Below, one piece after another: positions 1 through 9,202 of a DNA stretch of 64,000 bases. This DNA is from Lachnospiraceae bacterium (GTDB lineage: Bacteria; Bacillota; Clostridia; Lachnospirales; Lachnospiraceae). The notes beneath the pieces are model-generated. The model was not told the DNA's origin, ran no database searches, and worked only from the letters and a program-made list of their open reading frames with translations. The stretch lies in NCBI GenBank assembly GCA_022793375.1, contig JAAWCS010000021.1, positions 86,716 through 150,715 on the forward strand. Direction: 5' to 3'. A program made the translations under genes and the position numbers. The stretch's first letter is position 1. The number at the start of each line of letters is the position of its first letter.

Positions 1-688
1 AGAGGATTTTTGTGATGTCCTCTTTTTTCAGCTGTTCGCAATTGACGGGCACGACGCTGACGCCATATTCCTGCGACAGCTGTTTGGCCGTGCCGACGGC
101 CGGATCGGAGTAGGGCTTTTCGCAGTTTAAGAGCACGATAAAGGGTTTTCCCAGTTTTTTCAGCTCGCTGATCGTCTTTTGTTCTGCCGGTATGTACGCA
201 TCGCGGGGGATTTCCCCAAAAGAGCCGTCGGCCGTCACAACGATGCCGATCGTGGAATGGTCGGTGATGACCTTTTTCGTACCCAGTTCGGCCGCCTGGG
301 TAAAGGGAATTTCGTAGTCAAACCAGGGCGTTTTTACCAGCCGTTCCTCGTCGTTTTCGATATGTCCGGCCGCCCCGTCCACCATATAGCCCACACAGTC
401 AATCAGCCGTACCTTGGCCTCGATGCCGTCCTCCAGCCGCACGGCCGCCGCCTCCTTGGGTACAAATTTGGGCTCGGTCGTCATAATCGTTTTGCCGGCC
501 GCGCTCTGGGGCAGTTCATCCCGCGTGCGCTCCATGCTGTAGACGTCCTCCATGTTCGGCAGCACCATCAGGTCTACAAAACGCTTGATAAACGTAGATT
601 TTCCGGTGCGGACCGGCCCCACTACTCCGATATAGATTTCGCCGCCGCACCGGACTTCAATGTCTTTGTATATATGATATGGTTCCAT
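1..688 (-). CDS. spoIVA: Stage IV sporulation protein A, N-terminal part (cut by window edge)
   Basis: SpoIVA is the ATP-hydrolysing scaffold that polymerises on the mother-cell face of the forespore and anchors the spore coat. About 229 N-terminal residues are present; the rest lies outside the window. The protein begins MEPYHIYKDIEV and has a Walker A motif GPVRTGKST at residues 24-32, followed by the family's conserved DCVGYMVDGAAGH segment. The ATG at 688 is preceded by AAGGGGG seven bases upstream. A sigma-E-type promoter lies at 717-745, as expected for a mother-cell gene. The gene follows galE on the same strand, separated by a hairpin that should stop galE read-through. Identification is firm from sequence; the sporulation role is family knowledge. 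Confidence 0.95.
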   Translation of the reverse strand, partial: MEPYHIYKDIEVRCGGEIYIGVVGPVRTGKSTFIKRFVDLMVLPNMEDVYSMERTRDELPQSAAGKTIMTTEPKFVPKEAAAVRLEDGIEAKVRLIDCVGYMVDGAAGHIENDEERLVKTPWFDYEIPFTQAAELGTKKVITDHSTIGIVVTADGSFGEIPRDAYIPAEQKTISELKKLGKPFIVLLNCEKPYSDPAVGTAKQLSQEYGVSVVPVNCEQLKKEDITKIL

Positions 689-732
689 AAAAAGACCCCC
701 TTGCCTATACTGGTAAAGTATATGCAGGGGGG
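687..732 (-). terminator. Hairpin ending galE transcripts, overlapping the spoIVA leader
   Basis: The arms at 717-732 and 696-711 pair over 15 of 16 positions (one wobble, one mismatch) around a 5-base loop. On the minus strand the stem is followed by TCTTTTTAT. The 3' arm contains the spoIVA ribosome binding site AAGGGGG. The 5' arm contains the sigma-E -10 element, so a transcript started there would lack the arm and leave the binding site open. Confidence 0.7.
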
Positions 733-745
733 ATTGTACTTATGC
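717..745 (-). promoter_or_regulatory. Sigma-E-type promoter of spoIVA
   Basis: On the minus strand, GCATAAG (739-745) is followed after exactly 14 bases by CATATACT (717-724). The -10 element fits the Bacillus/Clostridium sigma-E consensus CATAYAHT at every position and the -35 element fits five of seven. spoIVA is a known sigma-E regulon member, and the sigE gene is in this window. Confidence 0.7.
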
Positions 746-752
746 TCCGTGT

Positions 753-1772
753 TTACTGGCCTTCATACCCATTGGGATTGTGCGACTGCCATCTCCAGGA
801 GTCCTCGCACATCTCTTCGATCCCGCGCTCGGCCTTCCAGCCAAGTTCGCGGTATGCCTTCGCCGGATCGGCATAGCAGGTCGCAATGTCGCCTGGACGG
901 CGCGGCTTCACCGCATAAGGAAGCTCCTTGCCGCAGGCTTTTTCAAATGCGTGAAGGACGTCCAGCACACTGTAGCCCTTGCCGGTACCCAGGTTGTAGA
1001 TGTGGACGCCGTCTTTCTCCTCGATCTTCTTAATCGCCTTTACATGGCCGACCGCCAGATCAACGACATGGATATAATCGCGCACGCCCGTGCCGTCCGG
1101 CGTGTCATAATCGTCGCCGAATACGCCGAGTTTTTCCAGCTTTCCGACCGCCACCTGTGCGATATAGGGAACCAGGTTGTTGGGGATGCCTTTGGGATCT
1201 TCGCCGATCAGGCCGCTCTTATGAGCGCCGATGGGATTGAAATAGCGAAGCAAAATCACATTCCACTCCGGATCCGACACATGCAGGTCCAAAAGGATCT
1301 GCTCCAGCATGCTCTTGGTCTGGCCGTAAGGATTGGTGATCTCTCCCTTCGGGCATTCCTCGGTGATCGGCACAAAGGCCGGGCTGCCGTAGACCGTGGC
1401 CGAAGAACTGAATACGATGCTCTTTACGCCGTGGCTGCGCATAACGTCGCACAAGACAAGCGTCCCGGCGATGTTGTTGTAATAATACTCCAACGGCTTG
1501 GCTACCGACTCTCCTACTGCCTTTAGGCCGGCAAAATGGATCACCGACTCAATGGTTTCCTTTTCAAAAATCGCGTTCATGGCCTCCCGGTCCAGGATAT
1601 CGGCCTCATAAAAGGTCACCTGTTTGCCGGTAATCTGTTCCACCCGCTCCAAAGACTTTCGGCTGGCATTGTAGAGATTATCCACTACCACGACTTCAAA
1701 GCCTGCGTTTAACAATTCCACGCAGGTATGGCTTCCGATATAGCCGGCTCCGCCGGTTACTAAAATCGCCAT
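753..1772 (-). CDS. galE: UDP-glucose 4-epimerase
   Basis: Interconverts UDP-glucose and UDP-galactose (and in some enzymes the N-acetyl forms) in the Leloir pathway; cytoplasmic and NAD-dependent. It is an extended short-chain dehydrogenase fold of 339 residues, the usual GalE length. The NAD motif GGAGYIGS is at residues 7-14, and the YxxxK catalytic pair appears as NPYGQTKSM. The start at 1772 (MAILVTGG) was chosen over an upstream in-frame start because AGGAGGAAAG lies just upstream. It is the third gene of a run with a hexosamine kinase-like gene and a sugar nucleotidyltransferase, separated from the kinase by 11 bases. That context suggests recycling of galactose or hexosamine from host or dietary glycans. 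Confidence 0.95.
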   Translation of the reverse strand: MAILVTGGAGYIGSHTCVELLNAGFEVVVVDNLYNASRKSLERVEQITGKQVTFYEADILDREAMNAIFEKETIESVIHFAGLKAVGESVAKPLEYYYNNIAGTLVLCDVMRSHGVKSIVFSSSATVYGSPAFVPITEECPKGEITNPYGQTKSMLEQILLDLHVSDPEWNVILLRYFNPIGAHKSGLIGEDPKGIPNNLVPYIAQVAVGKLEKLGVFGDDYDTPDGTGVRDYIHVVDLAVGHVKAIKKIEEKDGVHIYNLGTGKGYSVLDVLHAFEKACGKELPYAVKPRRPGDIATCYADPAKAYRELGWKAERGIEEMCEDSWRWQSHNPNGYEGQ

Positions 1773-1783
1773 CTTTCTTCCTC

Positions 1784-2932
1784 CTATTTGCCCGTGTTTC
1801 CACCGTACAAAGCAACGACGGCCTGCATCTGCTCCCACTTTTTTTCCATATCCCAAACCAGCTTCAGCTGCGTCCGGCAGCGGTCCAGATTGTGCCCTTT
1901 TCGATGGGTTTTAAAATATATGTCGCCCTGCAGATAATCGGCCAGAAAGCGCATCCCGCATTCCAGCGTCATCAGCTTGGCTCCCATCGGCAGCATGGCA
2001 AGCTCCATTTCGGTGAGACTGCCGCCGCAGCCTTCGATGAAACCTCTGGTGTACAGTTCAAAAAGTTCCAGATCACAGGAAACCTTTGACAAATCCGTCT
2101 CGTCCTCGGCCGCCGTGCTGGCGCCAAAGCGGATCGAATCGCCGTAATCGTTCAAAGCCAGCCCCGGCATCACGGTATCGAGGTCGATTACGCACAGCCC
2201 CTGCCCGGTGGCATTGTCAATCATAACATTATTGAGTTTTGTATCGTTGTGGGTGACCCGCAGCGGCAGCCGTCCCTGCGCCTGCAGGTCAGTCAGCACA
2301 TGCGTATCGGCTTCCCGGTCAAGAATAAAGCGGATTTCTTTTTCCACGCCGGCCGCACGGCGGCACACATCTTCCTCCACGGCTTTTTTGAAAGCCGCCA
2401 GCCGCACCGGCGTATTGTGAAAGTCCGGAATCGTCTCATGGAGCGTCCCGGCCGGATAGTCCGCCAGCATCCGCTGAAAACGGCCGAACGCCAGCGCGCT
2501 CTGATAAAAATCGTCCGGCTTCTCTACCTGATCGAAGGAAGTCGCATTTTCGATAAAGCGGTACATACGCCAGGGATTGCCCTCGCTGTCTTGTACAAAG
2601 CTTCTGCCGTCTTTGGTGCGGATAATATTGAGCGTCTCCCGCTCCGGATCCCCGCCCTGCTCCTTAATCTTCTGCTGCAAAAAAGAGGTCACATGAACCA
2701 CATTCTCCATCAGAGCCTTGGGATCGTGGAAAATATCGTCGTTCATCCGCTGCAAAATATAGCGCTTCTCCCGGGATCGGGACGCATTCTCCGCCCGGCC
2801 GCCGTCGTCTGTTTGCACCGTAACCAAGAATGTATCATTTATATGTCCGCTTCCGTAAGGGCGGGCCGATATGACCGGCCCCTCCAGGTCAAATTCGTTC
2901 AGAACCGCGGCCGGTTCCTTCGGATTGCTCAT
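1784..2932 (-). CDS. N-acetylhexosamine 1-kinase-like aminoglycoside-phosphotransferase family protein
   Basis: A 382-residue kinase of the APH/choline-kinase fold. It has the catalytic loop [12 protein letters not shown] and the magnesium-binding segment [10 protein letters not shown]. Proteins of this layout next to galE and a nucleotidyltransferase resemble NahK/LnpB, which phosphorylates GlcNAc or GalNAc at C1 in lacto-N-biose/galacto-N-biose use. The function here is inferred from fold and neighbours; the true substrate could be another sugar. The start codon overlaps the preceding nucleotidyltransferase stop by four bases (ATGA), which indicates translational coupling. No lacto-N-biose phosphorylase gene is visible in this window. 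Confidence 0.8.
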   Translation of the reverse strand: MSNPKEPAAVLNEFDLEGPVISARPYGSGHINDTFLVTVQTDDGGRAENASRSREKRYILQRMNDDIFHDPKALMENVVHVTSFLQQKIKEQGGDPERETLNIIRTKDGRSFVQDSEGNPWRMYRFIENATSFDQVEKPDDFYQSALAFGRFQRMLADYPAGTLHETIPDFHNTPVRLAAFKKAVEEDVCRRAAGVEKEIRFILDREADTHVLTDLQAQGRLPLRVTHNDTKLNNVMIDNATGQGLCVIDLDTVMPGLALNDYGDSIRFGASTAAEDETDLSKVSCDLELFELYTRGFIEGCGGSLTEMELAMLPMGAKLMTLECGMRFLADYLQGDIYFKTHRKGHNLDRCRTQLKLVWDMEKKWEQMQAVVALYGGNTGK

Positions 2933-3855
2933 TCATTCTCCCCCCACAGTCTCTGCGGATACAAGCCGCTGTCCTTCAGCGCCTGGATGGCTTTTACAAC
3001 CTCCGGCTTATCCTCTTTGTAGGTAACTCCGTACCATTTGTCCAGAGACTGCAGCACATTGACCGTAAGCTTGCCCTCCTTCAAAAGTTCGCCTACCTTA
3101 GAAGGCAGCAGGTACTCGCACTTCATCGGGTTCTTAGGCAGATTTTCCGTCAAAAACGGCGCAAAGCCCTCTTTCAGCTGCCCGATTATGCCGGCCGAAA
3201 AGCCCCACAGATTCATCGATACCGTGCTCTGCGGCGCGATCTCCACCCAGGTCTGACCGTCGTCCTCGGAATAGGCGGCGCCGGTCGGTGTCTTTATGAT
3301 GCGGGTACGCTCGGCGATCTCCACCAGGTGGCGCTGTTCATCCGTTACGCAGACGCCGCGGGCCACATGACCATTGTCGGTTAAGGTATTTTTGAGGACA
3401 TATCCGACCATGGCGCACTCGCTGTCGTTCTCGCCGTGCTCCATCAAATAATCGTAAATGGTCTGGAAGGCATGCGCTCCATAATAATCGTCCGCGTTGA
3501 TGACGGCAAAAGGTCCGTCAACGATGCCGTCGCAGGCCATGATCGCCTGGGAAGTCCCCCAGGGCTTTACGCGTCCCTTGGGCGCCTCAAAGCCCTCGGG
3601 CAGGTCATGAAGATCCTGGTAGGCGTAAGCCACCTCGATCTGCTTGCTGATGCGGTTGCCGATGGCCGCCATGAAATCGGCTTCGTTCTCTTTTTTAATA
3701 ATGAAAACAACTTTTTCAAAGCCGGCCCGTTTGGCGTCAAAAATCGAAAAATCAATAATGATGTGTCCAAAATCATCAATCGGGTCAATCTGTTTCAATC
3801 CACCGTAGCGGCTCCCCATTCCGGCCGCCATAATTACTAATACCGGTTTCTTCAT
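2929..3855 (-). CDS. Sugar-1-phosphate nucleotidyltransferase (NTP-transferase family)
   Basis: A 308-residue nucleotidyltransferase that would join a sugar 1-phosphate to UTP or a similar nucleotide. The N-terminal loop AAGMGSRYGG carries the GxGxR nucleotide-binding signature, and VINADDYYG provides the metal-binding acidic residues. It is first in the operon with the hexosamine kinase-like gene and galE, behind a near-consensus promoter. Together the three could make a UDP-hexose from a free hexosamine or galactose. The closest functional analogue is LnpC of the bifidobacterial pathway, but the substrate cannot be read from sequence alone. The ATG at 3855 has the binding site AAAGGAGG nearby. 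Confidence 0.85.
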   Translation of the reverse strand: MKKPVLVIMAAGMGSRYGGLKQIDPIDDFGHIIIDFSIFDAKRAGFEKVVFIIKKENEADFMAAIGNRISKQIEVAYAYQDLHDLPEGFEAPKGRVKPWGTSQAIMACDGIVDGPFAVINADDYYGAHAFQTIYDYLMEHGENDSECAMVGYVLKNTLTDNGHVARGVCVTDEQRHLVEIAERTRIIKTPTGAAYSEDDGQTWVEIAPQSTVSMNLWGFSAGIIGQLKEGFAPFLTENLPKNPMKCEYLLPSKVGELLKEGKLTVNVLQSLDKWYGVTYKEDKPEVVKAIQALKDSGLYPQRLWGENE

Positions 3856-3951
3856 TTCTGAAATTCCTCCTTTACAAACCTTTTTTGTAAGCTCACAAGT
3901 ACCTGGCGCTACATTGCCAGGCCCCTCAAAGCCGGGATGATCCCCCCAATT

Positions 3952-3980
3952 ATCATATCTCAGATTGAAACGATGGTCAA
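3952..3980 (-). promoter_or_regulatory. Vegetative-type promoter of the nucleotidyltransferase-kinase-galE operon
   Basis: TTGACC (3975-3980) and TATGAT (3952-3957) are separated by 17 bases on the minus strand, about 97 bases upstream of the first start codon. The leader contains a small CCTGGCAATGTAGCGCCAGG hairpin. Confidence 0.75.
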
Positions 3981-4031
3981 CTAAATTTCAAAGAATCTGT
4001 AAAAATCTGCATATTTTGCCGGATAAGCTTC

Positions 4032-7000
4032 TCACTCCTTCAGCGTTTCCTCGTCTCCCAGATCGACCTTCTTTAACTCGCGCCGGAAGAGCAGGTCGTA
4101 AAGCACCGGCACGATGTAAAGCGTCATAAAGGTCGCGTAAGCCAGGCCGCCGATCGTCACGATCGCCATGCCCTTGCCCATGGCCGCGGCCGCGTTTTTG
4201 CTGAAGGCCATCGTGCACATGGCAAGGATCGTTGTCAGGGCCGTCATCAGAATCGGACGCATACGCGTGACGCCGGTTTCCACCAGAGACTCCCGCTTTT
4301 CCTTTCCCTCCAGGCGCAGCTGATTTACATAATCCACAAAGACAATGCCGTTGTTTACAACGACGCCGGCCAGCACCAAAAAACCCATCATCGCAATCAG
4401 CGAAAGCTGCTCGCCGCTGAACAAAAGTCCCAAAAGGCCGCCCGTAAAGGCCAGGGGAATCGTAAACAGTACGATAAACGGCGAAAGGATGCTCTGGAAC
4501 TGCGCCACCATAATCAGATAGATAAAGACGACGGCCAGGGCGATCATCAGCAGCATATCTCCCATGGCTTCCACCACCGCCGTGCTCTCGCCGGCGATCT
4601 CCACGCTTAAGCCGGCCGGGGCTTCATAGCCGGCCAGAAGCGTTTCCACCTGGCGCGACAGAAGCGTCGTGTTATAGCCTTCTTCGGTGACGGCGCTGAC
4701 CGTCATGTAGCGGGCCTGGTTATCGCGGCTGATGGAAACCATCGCCTGGGCCTCCTCCTCCCTGGCAAATTCGCTCAGCTTGTGGATTTCCGTCTCGCTC
4801 TCTCCCTCTTCGTTCTGAGTCGTTGTCTCAAATTCCTGCGAAAGCAGGTTATCCAGCGTGATCGTATCCGTCGTATCGACAAGAATCACCGGGTATTCCT
4901 CCCCGTCCATTGTCAGGCGGGTGGCGGTATTCTCCGTCGTCAAATCGGCGGACAGCTGGCCGAAAATCTGCGCTACCGTCAATCCCAGGCGCATGGCCTG
5001 GTCCTTGTTGACGATAATGCGAATCTCCGTATCCCCGTCCTCCTGGCCGTTGGTGATTTCCGTAAATCCTTCCACCTGTCCCAAAAGCTCCATCATGTCC
5101 TCGCTGGCTGACAGCATATCGTCCAGATCCGTCCCGTAGATATGAATCTGCAGTCCGCTTGCCATCAGGCTTGAAAGATCCATGTTCGACCGCGAGACGC
5201 TGCCCTCGCTTCCCTCTTCCAAAAGGATCGCGTCCATCTGGCTGGCGATTACCGAGTTATCCTGCGACGCTTCGTCGTCCAGAAGCACAAAGACGCTGAA
5301 CGAAAGCGGGCCGCCTGCGGAGGCGCCGCCCATCACGCTCATCATACCGTTCCCGGACATCGCGCCCACCGTTTCTACGCCGGGAATCGCCGCAAAGCGC
5401 TCCAGGATCCGGTCGGCCATCGCATAGGCCTCTTCGTCGCTCATCTCCTCTAAGGGGCTAAAGGAAACAGACATCTGGTTGCCGCCCATTTCCGGAATCA
5501 GAATCAGTCCCATGCGTGTTACCTGCCACAGACTAAAGGCCAGCAGGCCGACGCTCAGCGCCAGCGGGACGATTTTTACCTTCAGGCAGAAGCGCAGGGT
5601 TTTTTCGTAGAGCTTCATAACGCGGTCAAACAGACGGTGCGACTTTTCCTTGCTGTTTTTGAGCACCGTCGCCCCCATCGTCGGCACCACGGTCAGCGCG
5701 ACGATCAGGCTGGCTAACAAACTGTAGGCGATTGTAAGCGCCATATCCGTAAACAGCTGCCGGGTAAGGCCGGTCGTAAAGACAATCGGCAAAAATACGC
5801 AGATCGTCGTCAGCGTCGAGGCAAAGATCGCCCCGGCCACCTGGTTGGCGCCGCGCACCGCCGCCCGTGCGGCCGGTACGCCCTCGCTTCGCAGGCGGTA
5901 GATATTTTCGATGACGACGATCGAGTTATCCACCAGCATGCCGACGCCCAGCGCCAGGCCGGACAGCGAAATGATGTTGAGCGTAATATTGCTGAAAAAC
6001 ATCAGTACCATCGCAAAGAGCACGCTGATCGGGATACTGAAGGCCACGACGATGGTCGGCTTTACGTCCTTCAGAAAAACGGCCAGGACGATAATCGCCA
6101 GCACCGCGCCCCAGATCAGGTTTGACATCACTTCGTCGACAATCAACTGAATGTATTCGCCCTGATCCATCAGCGGCGTAATATGCAGCCCCTCATGCCG
6201 CGCCTCCAGCTCTTTAATCGCCTGGTTGCCGGCCTTGGAAACATCCGAGGTGCCGGCCGTGCTGGATTTGTAGATACTCAGAAGCACCGCGTCGTTTCCG
6301 TCCATGCGGGCATAGCTTTCTCCGGCATTGTCAATCATCGTCACATAGGCCACATCGCTCAGGCGGATATCGCCGATGTCCTCAATGTTGCACAAAAGCG
6401 CGTTCTCCAGCTCCTCCATCGAAGCAAACTCGTCGCCGACCTTCAGCAAAAACTGCGTTTCTCCTTCGTATATGTAGCCGGCCGGCATCGAGAAGTTCTG
6501 CGCGTAGATCATCTGCGACAGCGTATCCATATTTAACAGCGCGTCCAGGTTCGCGTTTTTCAGCGCCGTTTCGCGGGCGTTTTTCAGCGCTTCCTCGCCC
6601 TCCTCAATCTGCGTAAGCGCCGAGTCAAGCGCCTCCTCGCCGGAGGTCATCTGCGCGTTCAGCGCGCCGAAGGAGGCGGCCGCCGTAATCTTGCCGGCCT
6701 CCAGCTTTTTATAGCTGTCAAGCGCCTCCTGTACGCCCTGGTTTACCTGGTCCAACACCATTTTCGACGTCTCAATCTCAATATTCAGATTCGCCAGTTC
6801 CGTATCGATCTGCGGAATACGCGTATTTACGATCGACGACAATTGCGACAGCGCCTCCACGGACAGCATCGACGCCATTTCTCCCTGGCCGGCCGCTTCC
6901 ATCATCGAGACAACGGCGGCCAGCTTTTCCGGATGCGCGACGGCATCCTCCACGCCGGCCGGAAGGCTTGCATGCATTTCGGCGATCTGCTCTTCGGCCG

Positions 7001-8231
7001 CCTGTTTGGCTAAAGGCGGCGCCGCCGTATCCGCCGCGCCCTGCGCCAGCGTGCGCAGCGACTCGGCCGTCTCGGCGGGAATCAGTCCCTGCTCCTCAAG
7101 GGAGGAAAGCGTCGCATCCGCGTTCTCCGCCGTGATCGTCTCCTGCAGCTGTCTGAGCGCCTCCTGCTGCTGTTCGTCAGGAAGCGAGTCAATGACGGAC
7201 TGCAGGGCCAGTTTCACGCTGCCGGAGAGCGTTTCTCCGTATATTTTTATCCGTACAGCCGGAAGCGCCTGGTCATAAATAGCCTGGTAGGTCTGCTCGT
7301 ATTGCGCGCTGCCTGGCTGTGTGGACAAAAGCAGCTCCTGAAAGGCTCCCTGGATGCGGTTGTAATTGTCAATCACGCCGTGATCGGCGTAGGCCTGCCG
7401 CTCTGTCTCCAGCGCCATCTTGCTGGCCTCCAGGCCGCTCACCTGCGCGCTGTAGGCCGACTGCGTGGCAACGGCCTGATCCAGCAGCTGGCTTGTTTCG
7501 GCCAGTTCGTCGGTCGTCTTTTTCTGTTCTGCCTCCAGCTTCTTTTTGCCGGATTCCAGCTCTTGTCTTGCCTCGTCGATCTCCCCCCGGGCGTCGACCA
7601 GTTCCTGCTCGGCATCGTCCATCGCGCCGGTCACCTTGGCAATCAGCTTTTCGTTGATCGCGTCAATCTTGTCCGCGTCCAGGCGAATCTCCACACTCTT
7701 TTCCACCAGACCCGTCGCATCCACGCTGGCGACGCCGCTCTGGCGCTCCAGATAGGGAGCAATTTCCTCCTCCACAAAGCGGGTCAGCTCATAGATATCC
7801 ATCTCGTCATGGGATACGCTGACCATCATCGTCGCCATCATATCCGGCGACAATTCCAACAGCATCGGCGTCCCCACCATGTCCGGAAACGTCAGCTGAT
7901 CGATGGCAGTGGACAGTTTGACCATTGCGCTGTCCATGTTCGTATCTTCTTCAAATTCCAGGACTACCATGCTGTAATTCTCGCTGGACGTACTGGAGAC
8001 GTTCTCCACGCCGTTGATGGTCCCCAGGCTTGATTCCAGCACTTCGGTTACGCTGCTCTCCACCCGCTCCGGCGACGCGCCGGGATAGGTCGTAACGACC
8101 ACGATATACGGCAGGCTCATCGCAGGCAGTAAGTCAGTGGTCATCCGCGTAAAGCTGACGATTCCCAGCACAAACAGCATAATCACTCCTACGACCACGG
8201 TAAAAGGCTTTTTGACGCTGAATTTGGGCAT
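4032..8231 (-). CDS. RND-family efflux transporter with long periplasmic-type coiled-coil insert
   Basis: A 1399-residue resistance-nodulation-division pump of the AcrB/SwrC (HAE1) type that would export drugs, lipids or detergents using the proton gradient. The first membrane segment lies near residues 8-30 (FTVVVGVIMLFVLGIVS), followed by the TTDLLPAMSLPYI motif typical of the family. A second block of membrane segments contains GVGMLVDNSIVVIENI with the proton-relay acidic residue. The protein is about 350 residues longer than AcrB because of a glutamate/alanine-rich, coiled-coil-like insert near residues 200-590. Such inserts occur in Gram-positive RND pumps and may replace the adaptor protein. 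The start at 8231 (MPKFSVKKPF) has AAGGAGAG upstream. It is divergent from a TetR regulator across an operator-like dyad. Confidence 0.9.
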   Translation of the reverse strand: MPKFSVKKPFTVVVGVIMLFVLGIVSFTRMTTDLLPAMSLPYIVVVTTYPGASPERVESSVTEVLESSLGTINGVENVSSTSSENYSMVVLEFEEDTNMDSAMVKLSTAIDQLTFPDMVGTPMLLELSPDMMATMMVSVSHDEMDIYELTRFVEEEIAPYLERQSGVASVDATGLVEKSVEIRLDADKIDAINEKLIAKVTGAMDDAEQELVDARGEIDEARQELESGKKKLEAEQKKTTDELAETSQLLDQAVATQSAYSAQVSGLEASKMALETERQAYADHGVIDNYNRIQGAFQELLLSTQPGSAQYEQTYQAIYDQALPAVRIKIYGETLSGSVKLALQSVIDSLPDEQQQEALRQLQETITAENADATLSSLEEQGLIPAETAESLRTLAQGAADTAAPPLAKQAAEEQIAEMHASLPAGVEDAVAHPEKLAAVVSMMEAAGQGEMASMLSVEALSQLSSIVNTRIPQIDTELANLNIEIETSKMVLDQVNQGVQEALDSYKKLEAGKITAAASFGALNAQMTSGEEALDSALTQIEEGEEALKNARETALKNANLDALLNMDTLSQMIYAQNFSMPAGYIYEGETQFLLKVGDEFASMEELENALLCNIEDIGDIRLSDVAYVTMIDNAGESYARMDGNDAVLLSIYKSSTAGTSDVSKAGNQAIKELEARHEGLHITPLMDQGEYIQLIVDEVMSNLIWGAVLAIIVLAVFLKDVKPTIVVAFSIPISVLFAMVLMFFSNITLNIISLSGLALGVGMLVDNSIVVIENIYRLRSEGVPAARAAVRGANQVAGAIFASTLTTICVFLPIVFTTGLTRQLFTDMALTIAYSLLASLIVALTVVPTMGATVLKNSKEKSHRLFDRVMKLYEKTLRFCLKVKIVPLALSVGLLAFSLWQVTRMGLILIPEMGGNQMSVSFSPLEEMSDEEAYAMADRILERFAAIPGVETVGAMSGNGMMSVMGGASAGGPLSFSVFVLLDDEASQDNSVIASQMDAILLEEGSEGSVSRSNMDLSSLMASGLQIHIYGTDLDDMLSASEDMMELLGQVEGFTEITNGQEDGDTEIRIIVNKDQAMRLGLTVAQIFGQLSADLTTENTATRLTMDGEEYPVILVDTTDTITLDNLLSQEFETTTQNEEGESETEIHKLSEFAREEEAQAMVSISRDNQARYMTVSAVTEEGYNTTLLSRQVETLLAGYEAPAGLSVEIAGESTAVVEAMGDMLLMIALAVVFIYLIMVAQFQSILSPFIVLFTIPLAFTGGLLGLLFSGEQLSLIAMMGFLVLAGVVVNNGIVFVDYVNQLRLEGKEKRESLVETGVTRMRPILMTALTTILAMCTMAFSKNAAAAMGKGMAIVTIGGLAYATFMTLYIVPVLYDLLFRRELKKVDLGDEETLKE

Positions 8232-8331
8232 TGTTTCTTTCTCTCCTTGTTGTCGATTTCCCTTTGGCACCCCCAAAATGCCTCAATGTCCCTATTTTAT
8301 AGCGTTTTTTCTATTTCTGCAATAGGCAATC

Positions 8332-8348
8332 TTCAACAGTTTGTTGAA
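8332..8348. promoter_or_regulatory. Candidate TetR operator between the RND pump and its regulator
   Basis: TTCAACAGTTTGTTGAA is a perfect 7-3-7 dyad (arms 8332-8338 and 8342-8348) in the divergent intergenic region. It lies 18 bases upstream of the regulator's -35 element. It also overlaps TTGAAG (minus strand, 8331-8336), a possible -35 for the pump. TetR proteins bind such dyads as dimers; that this is the site is inference. Confidence 0.65.
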
Positions 8349-8366
8349 TACAGCGGCTTCTTTTGG

Positions 8367-8395
8367 TTGACAGGACTTTTCGCAGATGGTATGCT
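8367..8395 (+). promoter_or_regulatory. Promoter of the tetR-PII-antiporter run
   Basis: TTGACA (8367-8372) and TATGCT (8390-8395) are separated by 17 bases, 84 bases upstream of the TetR start. Confidence 0.75.
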
Positions 8396-8479
8396 GGAAA
8401 AATCAAATCCTGCGCGCCGTTTGGCATGCGCCTACGTGCCGGCGCTCCGGGCGGCGCATGTGAAAAAGGAGGGACGCAA

Positions 8480-9202
8480 ATGGGAAAAAAACCGGCGCAG
8501 GCCGCGGCGACTAAGCAAAAGCTGATCGACGCCTTCTGGAGTCTTTATACGCAAAAAGGGATTGAGCAGATTTCCATTAAGGAGATCACCGATCTGGCCG
8601 GTTGCAACCGGGGGACCTTTTACCTCTATTTCAGGGACATTTACGATATGCTGGGGCAGATCGAGGACGCGCTTTTTCATAAGGAAACCTTCCCGCCGTT
8701 TACCTCCGAGTCCTGCCGTCATATGACGCTTCGTCAAATCATTGAAAAGATGGCGGCTTTTCACGAAAAACACCGCCGCTATATCCTGGTCCTGTTGGGG
8801 GAGCACGGAGACCCGCAGTTTGCGGAGCGTATGAAGCGCCAGTATATGCTGATTCTGGCCGCCCTCCCACATGTGCGCAGCCTGAATGAGTCGGCCCGCC
8901 CCTATTATATTGAATACTGCTGCAGCGGCATCCTGTCCATGATCCGCTACTGGCTAAAATATGAGCCGCAGCTTACGGTCGCGGATTTTATCCTGACCGC
9001 CATCCAGGTGATCCTGCCGGAGTCGGCCCAGAAAATCCTCGACCAGCTGGACAGCCCCTTGGACGATATCTTTGATTTTGAGCATTTGTCCGAGTGGAGG
9101 TTTTTACAAAATCATCTTGACACCGACGCGGATTTGCAGTATTACAATACTGTTAAAATGACGCGAACGCATCAGACTACCAAAAAAGAGGAGGAGACAT
9201 GA
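8480..9202 (+). CDS. TetR/AcrR-family transcriptional regulator
   Basis: A 240-residue repressor-type regulator. The N-terminal helix-turn-helix spans about residues 14-60 and includes EITDLAGCNRGTFYLYFRDIYDML, the TetR signature. The C-terminal ligand domain is poorly conserved, as usual. The ATG at 8480 was chosen because AAAGGAGGG lies seven bases upstream; the longer frame has no binding site. It is divergent from the RND pump, so pump control through the 8332-8348 dyad is the likely role. It overlaps the next gene by four bases, which places the PII-like protein and the antiporter in the same transcript. Confidence 0.92.
   Translation: MGKKPAQAAATKQKLIDAFWSLYTQKGIEQISIKEITDLAGCNRGTFYLYFRDIYDMLGQIEDALFHKETFPPFTSESCRHMTLRQIIEKMAAFHEKHRRYILVLLGEHGDPQFAERMKRQYMLILAALPHVRSLNESARPYYIEYCCSGILSMIRYWLKYEPQLTVADFILTAIQVILPESAQKILDQLDSPLDDIFDFEHLSEWRFLQNHLDTDADLQYYNTVKMTRTHQTTKKEEET

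Noticed and set aside
8308..8336. Definite promoter for the RND pump
   Set aside because: TTGAAG-17-TAGAAA and a nearby TATAAA compete and neither is a good match; only the operator-like dyad was reported.
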